This document shows positions 1 to 7,747 of a stretch of DNA of 29,961 nucleotides, piece by piece. The translations under genes and the position numbers were made by a program. Location of the stretch: positions 1-29,961 of the forward strand of contig SZWC01023045.1 of the NCBI GenBank assembly GCA_023375785.1. The letters run 5' to 3'. The stretch comes from Penium margaritaceum (Eukaryota > Streptophyta > Zygnematophyceae > Desmidiales > Peniaceae). Each line of letters opens with the position of its first letter. The first letter of the stretch is position 1. The notes beneath the pieces are model-generated. The model was not told where the DNA came from. It was given only the letters and a program-made list of their open reading frames with translations, and made no database searches.

Positions 1-80
1 TAAGAAACTTCCCCTGTGCTAGAAGGTCAAAAAACCTCCTGCGCACATCAAGGCTCGATCGAAGGACCTGTTGTCCCTAA

Positions 81-1043
81 GTCCAACATGCTATCCATTG
101 CGCTACACTTCTGGTATCTCGCTTCGAATGGACGCCAAAGTGTGCCGCTGCCTTGCCAGAAACCAAGTATTCCCTCGTCACCGTGCCCATGCTTGAGTTT
201 CCTGATTTCAACCTTCCCTTCTCCATCACCACTGGCTGGTCCCGGGATGGCCTCGGCGTCATATTATCGCAATCGGTCCAAGAACCAGTCCAGCGAGTGA
301 TTGTGTATGCCAGTCGCGCCCTCACTGAGGGTGACCGGAACTACCCAACAGTGAAGGGCGAGTGTTTGGCTGTGTTATGAGTGCTTCAGCACTTCCGCGA
401 CTACATCAAGAACGGCAAACCTTTCACTGTCCTCACCAATCACCAAGCGTTACAATGGCTCCTCACAACACAGAACCATGAGGGCATCTTGGCCAAATGG
501 GCCCTCCTCCTGCAAGACTATAACTTGAAGATCAAGTATCAGCCCGCGCTTGCCAATCGACACGCGGATGCTCTCAGTCGCCTCCCTCACGAAGACTGGC
601 CCCACTCTACGGATCCGCGAAAAGACCTCCTGGACCCCCCCACAGCTGCTCTCCCAGCGAACAATGAACCTTGGTGGGAAGGCGTCACTCAAGAATTCAT
701 GGATGAGGAATCTACGACTGTGTACCAACTCCTGTCCGAGATAGAACCAGCCGAGCCCCTTGGCACCGCGGAGACTCTTCCAGCCCTCCATCCCACAGGG
801 CACCAGCTTGCCCGACGTTTCAATCTCACCATCCGCGGCTGGACGCTCCAGGAAATCGCGCCACATCTTCCCCCCCGCTCTTCACTACCACAATCACGCC
901 GGACTCCCTCTTCCGCGAAGGCTGCAACCGCCCCTCCGACGTTGTCTCCCGCACCCTCTGCCTCCCCTCTCCTTGATACTCACCATCCCCTTTCCTTGGT
1001 TGACTTCCTCCTCCACTCGCCTGCGTCTGCGGGGCATCTCTAG
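81..1043 (+). pseudogene. Ty3/gypsy-type RT C-terminus plus RNase H, disabled
   Basis: Fragment of a retrotransposon pol. The frame opens after a stop at 78-80. From about 123 it shows the RT connection region (FEWTPKC, then VPMLEFPDF), followed by the Ty3-type RNase H, which degrades RNA in RNA-DNA hybrids during reverse transcription. Of the four expected acidic residues, Glu (360-362, KGECLAV) and the last Asp (567-569, HADALSRL) remain. The first Asp site reads Gly (234-236) and the third reads Asn (438-440, LTNHQALQWLL where TDH is usual). TGA at 378-380 stands where the family normally has Trp, before the HFRDYI motif. Downstream of about 600 is a low-complexity linker ending at TAG 1041-1043. 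The rest of RT and the 5' LTR lie outside the window. Family assignment is firm; the copy cannot be active. Confidence 0.9.
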
Positions 1044-1129
1044 AACCTCTTTTCCTCCGTAAACCCCTCTCTCTCTCGCTCGCCAGCATCCACCTCTCCT
1101 GCACCTTCACCCGTGATGCAGGTGTTCGC

Positions 1130-2491
1130 ATGGTGGCCCATGCCATCGCCCCGGCACACTCCCGCGCCCGGGAGGATGCCCGCCGCGCGCCATGCACGTG
1201 GGCCCCTGCACTGCTGATACCCGGTCCAACGGCACCCGCTGAAGTCCACGTGGCATGGTGCCACGTCTTGGTTTGTGGCCGCAAATTCGTAGCCATCGTG
1301 GATACTGACGCCACCCATACCACCATCGCGCTGCGAATGGCTCGCACCTTACGAGTGGACCACCTCATCACACCTACTCGACTCCGCTTCTCCATATCCA
1401 CCGGAGCCATCGATGCACCCATCGGTCAGATCGTAGCCCTCCCCATCCAGGTCGCCAATGTGCATGCACCGCACACCGTACAGGTGTGCGAAGTCCGCAC
1501 GTATGACATGCTCCTTGCAGTCGACTGGCTCGCCTCGTGCCAAGCGGATATATTGCTCGGCACCGGCATCCTCAGTCTCATTTCCGTCTTCGGCATTCGA
1601 TCATTTACTCCACTCTTTTCCTCAGCTCGTCCGTCCTCTAATCCACTTCCCATGGTTCTCACACCACCGACCTCTGGCATTCGGTTCACTCGCCGCGTCA
1701 CACAAAGCTCGGGGGTAAACCGCAGAACTACCTCTGCCATGGCTCGTCCGTCCAGCGCGCAGTCTGCGCATGCAAACCGGGGGGGTGGTGGCATTGCAAG
1801 GCAAGCTATCCGGCGGCAGACTGCAAACCGAGCTGTAGCTGGAATGAGACACTCCACACCACCCGTGACGGCAGCCTCACCTGGGGCATCTCAGGCCCCC
1901 CGGGACCCTTCCGTGCCCCCGGCAGCAGTAGGAGCAGCAACTTCACCTCAAGCACCTCCAACTTTGGGCCATCCTGCATCACTAGGGGCATCTTTGGCTG
2001 CTCGGGGCCCTTCCGCACCACCTGGAACATCTCCGGCTCCTCGAATCCCCTCCGCGTCGCTTGGGACACCTGTGGCCCCACTGGGCCCCCCTACACCCTC
2101 GACGACAGTAGCGGCAACCTCACCTAGAATAGCCCCGACATCAGACCCTTCCGCACCCCCAACAACGGCAGTATCAACGGCCTCACCTGGAGTAACTCCA
2201 GTACCGGGCTCCACCGCACCACCCACGGCAGCAACCCCAGCAGCATCACCAGGAGTACCTCCAACGATGGTCCCTCCCGCATCGCCGGTACTGACCGCAT
2301 CCGCAGGCGCACCACCGCCCCGTGGCCCCTTTGTGCCAGCAGCGCACTCTTCCTCCCCACCAGCCTCACGAGACAATCCGGCGCACGGCGCACCACATCC
2401 CGCACTCAGTGTAGGAACGATAATGGAAGGAGCTCGGACCTACCTGGAAGAGAGCTCTGGAGATAGCGGAGATCAGCCCAAGGCAAACTAG
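1130..2491 (+). pseudogene. Retropepsin-like aspartic protease with Pro/Ala/Ser/Thr-rich tail
   Basis: Residues about 45-145 match the single-domain aspartic protease of LTR elements: a hydrophobic strand leading to VDTDATHTTI (residues 57-66), a middle Gly-containing strand (STGAIDAPIGQ), and the closing motif MLLAVDWLASCQADIL, equivalent to the usual LLG-DWL. In the family this enzyme cuts the polyprotein. The catalytic motif should be Asp-Thr-Gly; here it is Asp-Thr-Asp (1301-1309), so activity is doubtful. Residues about 240-430 are a Pro/Ala/Ser/Thr-rich tail of imperfect short repeats, probably disordered. The frame is open upstream from about 1044 without a clear start, so 1130 is only the first ATG. 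TAG at 2489-2491 interrupts a frame that continues beyond it. The protease lies after RNase H, whereas Ty3/gypsy elements normally have it before RT. Confidence 0.82.
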
Positions 2492-3061
2492 CTACTGGAC
2501 GTGGTCAGCAGTGTCATTATGCACCTCCAGGACGAGCTCCCGGAGGCAATCCGCGTAGACATGGGGGACTCCTTCTACAACAAGGCATGGCAGGTAGCCC
2601 TGAAGGGCGCGGCCAAGACTACACTGGCACTGAACGAGCACAGACGACAAGATCAACTGCTAGAAACAGCAGGTGCGGAGCGACTCATCTTGGCGCTCCG
2701 CAACATCCTCTATCTTTGGCCGAGTAGTGGAATGACAGGTGTGGCAGCATTTCTTGACAAAGAACAACCAGAAGGCACGGTGAACACTGCCCGCGAGTGG
2801 TGGCTCCTGGTCCGCAACGATCAGAACGCGGACCCCACCCGACGCTACGTGTATCTGCTTCAGGAACGTGCCCGAGCACTTACTCTCTACCATGCCCACC
2901 AGATACCTGCGGGAACGATGGAGGCACCAGACCGGAAAACTGCAGCGAAAGTCTGGAGGTGGGGATACCTGATCGGGCTGGTCACTACCAGATGGGGAGT
3001 ACAGTACACAACAGCGGAACTTGCAAGCATCACTAATGCGGAGATGCGATACGAGAACTAG
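2492..3061 (+). pseudogene. Unrecognised helical polyprotein segment
   Basis: This continues the protease frame after TAG 2489-2491 and runs about 190 codons to TAG 3059-3061. The product is soluble-looking, rich in Ala, Leu, Arg and Glu, with several predicted amphipathic stretches (for example AERLILALRNILYLW and YVYLLQERARALTLYHA) and many Trp residues. No signal peptide, membrane segment or zinc motif is visible. It does not show RT motifs, and I cannot match it to the usual Ty3 capsid, although a position outside pol with helical character could suit a Gag-like structural domain. Function unknown. Coding status is inferred from frame continuity on both sides. Confidence 0.5.
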
Positions 3062-3660
3062 TATGCCGCCATGAGTGAGTGCTGGCAGCTCACATTGGAT
3101 GGAGCTCTGCGGCAGCGGGTAGTAGCCGCGGTAGCACAAGGACCGTGGAAGACACTATCAGGAGTAGGCACCCAGCTAACGGAAGAGACAGCAAACCACT
3201 GGGCCCGGGAAGCAGCTGAAGTGTGACGGGAAGAGAAAAGCCGCATTCTCATGGAAGTAGAGGAGGCTCAGGAATACCTCCGCGATTCTCCTGAGCTCGT
3301 GCGGACAAGGGGTAAGCTGCAGGCCGTCTGGTAGCAGAGGGCGGAAGAAGAGAAGCAAGAAGCGGAGGCAGCTGCAACTCAGGTGGTCGAGGAGTTGGAG
3401 ACAGAGTTGGAGGAGGCAAGAGCGGCAGTGGAGGCCGCGGTGGCAGAGACAGAGGATACGGGGCGAGGCGTGATAGAGGCAGCGAGGCCAACGGCGGAAC
3501 AAGTGACAGGAGAACAGGCAGCGGAGCAACAAGGAATGGTCCAAGCGGTAGATGGAAGTCAGGGACGGGATGTGCGTGCGCAAGTGAGACCGGCTGGATC
3601 CAGGTGGACAACATGGAAGGGCGCTTCCCGACATGTCCTATCAAAGGCTCTGCGTGATAA
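3062..3660 (+). pseudogene. Coiled-coil segment of the polyprotein, interrupted
   Basis: The same frame continues after TAG 3059-3061 and is broken again by TGA 3224-3226 and TAG 3332-3334. Between about 3228 and 3500 the product is strongly Glu/Ala/Arg-rich with heptad-like hydrophobic spacing (VVEELETELEEARAAVEAAV), which indicates a coiled coil, probably for self-association. TAG followed by CAG at 3332-3337 fits a mutated Gln codon. The segment ends at the N at 3661, where its last 186 bp are repeated. No enzymatic motif is seen. Confidence 0.55.
3475..3660 (+). repeat. First copy of N-flanked 186-bp duplication
   Basis: This is near-identical to 3662-3847, with one difference noticed (G at 3549 against T at 3736, GTA versus TTA). 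The copies are separated only by the N at 3661. The 187-bp offset shifts the frame by one, and the coding sequence shifts with it, so the pair behaves like two unmerged versions of one sequence. Confidence 0.95.
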
Positions 3661-3661
3661 N
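3661..3661. other. Single-N assembly join
   Basis: One undetermined base lies exactly at the junction of two near-identical 186-bp copies. This is more typical of a contig join than of an ambiguous base call. Confidence 0.9.
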
Positions 3662-3847
3662 AGAGGCAGCGAGGCCAACGGCGGAACAAGTGACAGGAGA
3701 ACAGGCAGCGGAGCAACAAGGAATGGTCCAAGCGTTAGATGGAAGTCAGGGACGGGATGTGCGTGCGCAAGTGAGACCGGCTGGATCCAGGTGGACAACA
3801 TGGAAGGGCGCTTCCCGACATGTCCTATCAAAGGCTCTGCGTGATAA
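3662..3847 (+). repeat. Second copy of N-flanked 186-bp duplication
   Basis: Repeats 3475-3660. It ends at TGCGTGATAA, exactly the sequence that precedes the N, and then continues into unique sequence (ACAGGCCAGG). Confidence 0.95.
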
Positions 3848-4130
3848 ACAGGCCAGGCTTCACAAGGTGGCCAAGCAAGCTGCGGCATCAGCAACTGCCA
3901 GCAGACAGGCTGCGCCACACCAAGCGGCCTCGATCAACACCGCAATCACCCCCCGGAAGAAGCCAACTGCGGAAACAAAGCCCCCCTCCGCGGACACCAC
4001 GCCGACATCCCGCCGACCAGGACAAGAAAAGCGAACCGTCGAGGATAGCATCGTTGGTGCACCCGCTGCTAAGCGCAGCAAGCAGCATCGCCTCGCTCAG
4101 GACACACCGCAAAACATCGACCCGGCGTAG
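3848..4130 (+). pseudogene. Basic, Pro/Ala/Lys-rich linker segment
   Basis: This is the continuation of the polyprotein after the first duplication, now in the frame with codons starting at multiples of three. The product is rich in Ala, Lys, Arg, Pro and Thr (PRKKPTAETKPPSAD), with a short basic cluster AAKRSKQHR that could serve as a nuclear localisation or nucleic-acid-binding patch. It ends at TAG 4128-4130, and the frame stays open beyond it (LVQAQRDAAQAMELL), so the stop looks like a mutated Gln codon. No defined domain recognised. Confidence 0.5.
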
Positions 4131-4516
4131 CTCGTGCAAGCCCAGCGGGACGCGGCCCAAGCCATGGAGTTGCTCATGGCGGTATTCTGCAATGTCCCAA
4201 TGCCCGCTGGCTTGGTTCCAGCTCACTTGCAATCCCTACTAGGAGGCGCCGGAGCAGCAGCACACCAAGAGAAAGGGACTGGGGAAAGCACCGCGGTTCG
4301 TGAGACCAAAGAGAGGACCGCGGGGATGGTGATCTCCGAGCTTAGCAAATCACCAGAGCCCGACAAAGAACAGCCTATCGTAAGGGGGCCAGGCTTATTG
4401 CGACTCCAAGAGGTAGCGGCGGGACAAAAGCCAGGGGCAGAGACAGGCGAGGTCCGCGGAGCACGGGGTTGGTGGCATACGGCACCACCAGAGGTGGGGC
4501 TGCGCGGCCAATGGAA

Positions 4517-4750
4517 CGAAGGGGAACTACGCATGGTAGGAATCTTGCGGCTCTTCCCACCACCAGACAGCTGGGACAGAGAGCCACCCGCGTATGATGA
4601 AGAGAATCAACGGTGCCTGCAGACAATGAAGGCGGAGCAGGATGCGAGGCGAGCCTAGGGGTTGCCAGCGCTACAGAAGGAGAAGAAGAGGAAGGCAGGG
4701 GAGGCCTCCGTGGAAAAGACAGGGAAAAAGGGACCCGTTGAAACACAGGA
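4517..4750 (+). repeat. First copy of N-flanked 234-bp duplication
   Basis: This is near-identical to 4752-4985. The one difference noticed is TAG (4656-4658) here versus CAG in the other copy. The offset of 235 changes the frame by one, matched by the coding frame. Confidence 0.95.
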
Positions 4751-4751
4751 N
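4751..4751. other. Single-N assembly join
   Basis: One N lies exactly between the end of the 4517-4750 copy and the start of the 4752-4985 copy. Confidence 0.9.
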
Positions 4752-4985
4752 CGAAGGGGAACTACGCATGGTAGGAATCTTGCGGCTCTTCCCACCACCA
4801 GACAGCTGGGACAGAGAGCCACCCGCGTATGATGAAGAGAATCAACGGTGCCTGCAGACAATGAAGGCGGAGCAGGATGCGAGGCGAGCCCAGGGGTTGC
4901 CAGCGCTACAGAAGGAGAAGAAGAGGAAGGCAGGGGAGGCCTCCGTGGAAAAGACAGGGAAAAAGGGACCCGTTGAAACACAGGA
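4752..4985 (+). repeat. Second copy of N-flanked 234-bp duplication
   Basis: Starts CGAAGGGGAACTAC and ends AAACACAGGA, the same boundaries as the first copy. It retains the Gln codon that is a stop in the first copy. Confidence 0.95.
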
Positions 4986-5193
4986 ATGGCGGATCTGGCA
5001 AACTGCTCACATCTTGCTCCGCGCCATAACCAAGGAGCAACAGAAAGCGGAGGCGGACAAGGTGTACAAAACCTTGGGCGCCCAGATGGGGGTGGAATAC
5101 GACCGGTGGAAGAAGGATGACCTCGCCCGCCTCTGTGAGCAGTATGCATGGGAGGGCGGTCGCCTCTGGCGGACCACGCCACACATCCAGTGA

Positions 5194-5985
5194 GTACCTC
5201 CACCCACCATGCAAGGAGCGGTGGTCAAGGCCTACCACCGTCACCACCATTCCGGTGTGCAGGCACTCAAGGAGCGGTTATCCCCCATCCTGCATGTGCC
5301 AGACCTTCTGGCAATCATAAAGGAGGTGGTGCAACACTGCGCGCCATGTGAGCGACACCGAAAAGTCACGTCGTGGAACATGCCCCTCTACTTGCCCTCT
5401 CCTATCGGCGAACCCTTGGATCGTATCATCATTGACTTCCATGGGCCACGCCCTCGCCGCGCTCAAGGGGAGCGGTACTAGATTGCAGCAGTGGATCACT
5501 TTACCATGTACGTGTGGGTCATGGCCGTCCCTGACAAGTCCTCAGAGCGGGCAGCCCGTTTCATCCGGGAGGAGATCTTCTACCGCTTCGGCGGTTGCCG
5601 TGTGGTGCACAGCAATAATGGCACAGAGTTCGCAGGGGAATTCCGCGAGGAACTCGCGGAGTGGGGCGTGTAGCACGTGCACTCCAGGCGGCACCGCCCC
5701 CAGTCTCAGGGGCAAGTTGAGCGGCTGCACGAAGTCCTGGAGTGGGCGATGGCCACCGCGGAAGAAAGAGACTGGGGGGAAATCCTCAAGAAAACCGCCC
5801 ACTTCCTTAACATCACCCCCAGCCGCGCCACATCGTTCTCACCCCACGCCCCTCCTCTTCGGACAGCCTCCGCGCGCGGCACTAGGAATGCCGCAACCAC
5901 CAGTACGGATGCCACTAGACCCGGAGCAGCAGCAGGATGGCCGATCGGAGGAAAAACGGGAGATGGCGAAAGATAAGGAAGTGCA
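5194..5985 (+). pseudogene. Retroelement integrase (HHCC + DDE core), first version
   Basis: Integrase inserts the cDNA into host chromatin. The N-terminal zinc domain is seen as YHRHHHSGVQAL followed by CAPCERHRK (H-H-C-C type). The rve core has the first catalytic Asp at 5434-5436 (RIIIDFHGP), a second site reading Asn at 5614-5616 (HSNNGTEF where SDNGTEF is usual), and Glu at 5719-5721 (QSQGQVERLHEVL). The second site and Glu are about 35 residues apart, as expected. TAG 5479-5481 (after GERY) and TAG 5671-5673 (between GV and HVHS) interrupt the frame. Near 5845 the frame slips by one, after which the conserved PLLFGQPPRAALG motif is read. The start is uncertain because this is an internal polyprotein region. 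The lost Asp and the stops make it inactive. Confidence 0.92.
5389..5985 (+). repeat. First copy of N-flanked 597-bp duplication
   Basis: Covers the integrase core from LPSPIGEP to the linker after the core. It differs from 5987-6583 at about seven positions (for example GAGCGG versus GTGTGG and CACTTCC versus CACGTCC), roughly 1 percent. Both copies share the two TAG codons, the Asp-to-Asn change and the frameshift. Confidence 0.95.
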
Positions 5986-5986
5986 N
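5986..5986. other. Single-N assembly join
   Basis: One N lies exactly between the two 597-bp integrase copies. Confidence 0.9.
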
Positions 5987-6596
5987 TACTTGCCCTCTCC
6001 TATCGGCGAACCCTTGGATCGTATCATCATTGACTTCCATGGGCCACGCCCTCGCCGCGCTCAAGGGGAGCGGTACTAGATTGCAGCAGTGGATCACTTT
6101 ACCATGTACGTGTGGGTCATGGCCGTCCCTGACAAGTCCTCAGTGTGGGCAGCCCGTTTCATCCGAGAGGAGATCTTCTACTGCTTCGGCGGTTGCCGTG
6201 TAGTGCACAGCAATAATGGCACAGAGTTCGCAGGGGCATTCCGCGAGGAACTCGCGGAGTGGGGCGTGTAGCACGTGCACTCCAGGCGGCACCGCCCCCA
6301 GTCTCAGGGGCAAGTTGAGCGGCTGCACGAAGTCCTGGAGTGGGCGATGGCCACCGCGGAAGAAAGAGACTGGGGGGAAATCCTCAAGAAAACCGCCCAC
6401 GTCCTTAACATCACCCCCAGCCGCGCCACATCGTTCTCACCCCACGCCCCTCCTCTTCGGACAGCCTCCGCGCGCGGCACTAGGAATGCCGCAACCACCA
6501 GTACGGATGCCACTAGACCCGGAGCAGCAGCAGGATGGCCGATCGGAGGAAAAACGGGAGATGGCGAAAGATAAGGAAGTGCAGGAGTGGTACTGA
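5987..6596 (+). pseudogene. Integrase core, second version of the same segment
   Basis: Second copy of the integrase core (duplicate 5987-6583). The catalytic positions are Asp 6032-6034, Asn in place of Asp 6212-6214, and Glu 6317-6319. TAG codons lie at 6077-6079 and 6269-6271. The frameshift near 6443 is retained, leading into PLLFGQPPRAALG and then a Gln/Glu/Lys-rich helix ending EVQEWY before TGA 6594-6596. The frame continues directly past that TGA, so it is probably a mutated Arg or Trp codon. Several differences from the first copy are C-to-T or G-to-A in this one, so they are two alleles or paralogues rather than a sequencing echo. Inactive for the same reasons as the first copy. Confidence 0.9.
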
Positions 6597-7442
6597 GCAC
6601 GATGCCAAAAAACATCCGCAGTAAGAGGAGAGGCACGACTCCGCGCCTCTGTCTCGGCCTGGCGCGGATGCGACGCTGCCAACCGACGCCTCAACCATGG
6701 GCCAATCAAGGAAGGGAACCTGATCTACCTCCGCCCATTCCCAGGCGCGGGATGTGAAGCAGAGAAGGCACGCGAGGTGTACCGTGTGGTTGCCGTAGAC
6801 GCGGGAGACGTTTGGCTGGAAGGGCCGGATGGGTTCAGTGAGCGGAGCTACCCGGCCACCGAGTTCGTCCTGCTGCCCCCGGCCTGGCAGACACACATAC
6901 TAGGAACAAGTGGGGAGCTTCCCCCACTCGAGAAACGCAAGGGCTTAAGGGGATGGCGGGCGGAGGAGGTGTTAGAGCGGTGTGAGGCTCAGGTGTCCGA
7001 GCAAGAGGAGGCATGGAGCCAGGAACCTGAGGAAGATGAACCAACGGACGGCTCCGATGTTCAAGAGGTATCCACTGGGGAAGTACAGGCGGGGCAAAGG
7101 CGACAGAGGGAGGAGCAAGGAGGCCGGCAACGGCAGGAACACACGGAACGACCGGAGCAGTCGGGGTCACAACGAACGGGCAGCAGAGAGGAAACCCCTA
7201 GGACACCCATTGCTACTCCGCGGAGAAGCGCACCCATGAGCCCCCGCGACCTGGCCAGCTACACAGGCCCCTGCATCGTGTGCGGGGAAAACTTGCCGGA
7301 GGCATCACTCTTGAAGGTCGTCTTCCGCGTCTGTGGCCAGCCAGCGCACCAGGGGCTGGCCAAGAGCTGCATTGAACTAAACCGCATGTGTCTGAACTGC
7401 CTCAAGGAGGGTCAGGAGAAGGGAGTGGAGCAAAAGAAGAAA
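6597..7442 (+). pseudogene. Integrase C-terminal domain, acidic linker and first copy of zinc module
   Basis: In frame with the preceding integrase after TGA 6594-6596. GNLIYLRPFPG, then REVYRVVAVDAGDVWLEGP and ATEFVLLPP, resemble the small SH3-like C-terminal domain of Ty3-type integrases (GDLV-LR ... GPY-V ... L-P). After about 6960 the product becomes acidic and Gln/Glu/Arg-rich (QVSEQEEAWSQEPEEDE), likely a disordered linker, followed by a basic Ser/Thr/Pro stretch. From 7272 the first version of a Cys/His module begins, but a Cys expected at 7323-7325 is Phe here. It ends at the N at 7443. The C-terminal-domain call rests on short motifs and is moderate; frame continuity is clear. Confidence 0.68.
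7139..7442 (+). repeat. First copy of N-flanked 304-bp duplication
   Basis: Matches 7444-7747 with two differences noticed, TTCCGC (7323-7328) against TGCTGC (7628-7633). The second copy keeps the zinc-ligand Cys that this one lacks. Confidence 0.95.
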
Positions 7443-7443
7443 N
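7443..7443. other. Single-N assembly join
   Basis: One N lies exactly between the two 304-bp copies. The 305-bp offset moves the frame by two, and the coding frame moves likewise. Confidence 0.9.
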
Positions 7444-7747
7444 ACACACGGAACGACCGGAGCAGTCGGGGTCACAACGAACGGGCAGCAGAGAGGAAAC
7501 CCCTAGGACACCCATTGCTACTCCGCGGAGAAGCGCACCCATGAGCCCCCGCGACCTGGCCAGCTACACAGGCCCCTGCATCGTGTGCGGGGAAAACTTG
7601 CCGGAGGCATCACTCTTGAAGGTCGTCTGCTGCGTCTGTGGCCAGCCAGCGCACCAGGGGCTGGCCAAGAGCTGCATTGAACTAAACCGCATGTGTCTGA
7701 ACTGCCTCAAGGAGGGTCAGGAGAAGGGAGTGGAGCAAAAGAAGAAA
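7444..7747 (+). repeat. Second copy of N-flanked 304-bp duplication
   Basis: Starts ACACACGGAACGACC and ends AGCAAAAGAAGAAA, the same boundaries as 7139-7442. It continues into the Cys-rich tail. Confidence 0.95.

Larger units (their letters stand above)
4131..5193 (+). pseudogene. Charged region between coiled coil and integrase
   Basis: This polyprotein segment contains a hydrophobic helix (AMELLMAVFCNVPMPAGL), an acidic/Trp-rich stretch with ELRMVGILRLFPPPDSWD, and a Lys/Glu-rich helix (LQKEKKRKAGEAS). The final part (WEGGRLWRTTPHIQ) resembles the strand that precedes the Ty3 integrase zinc domain. TAG at 4656-4658 in the first duplicate copy reads CAG in the second (4891-4893), which shows directly that the stop is a recent or allelic C-to-T change. 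TGA at 5191-5193 follows HIQ and precedes VPPPTM, where a Trp codon is likely. The specific role is unknown. Confidence 0.45.

Noticed and set aside
450..2405. Minus-strand ORFs opposite RNase H and the protease tail
   Set aside because: They are shadows of the GC-rich plus-strand coding sequence and show no recognisable motif.
2501..3061. Reverse transcriptase between protease and integrase
   Set aside because: No YxDD-type motif or other RT blocks are visible in any frame of this segment.
5389..6583. Two genuine tandem integrase genes
   Set aside because: The duplicate shares both stops and the frameshift, begins and ends mid-domain, and is split by an N exactly at the junction.
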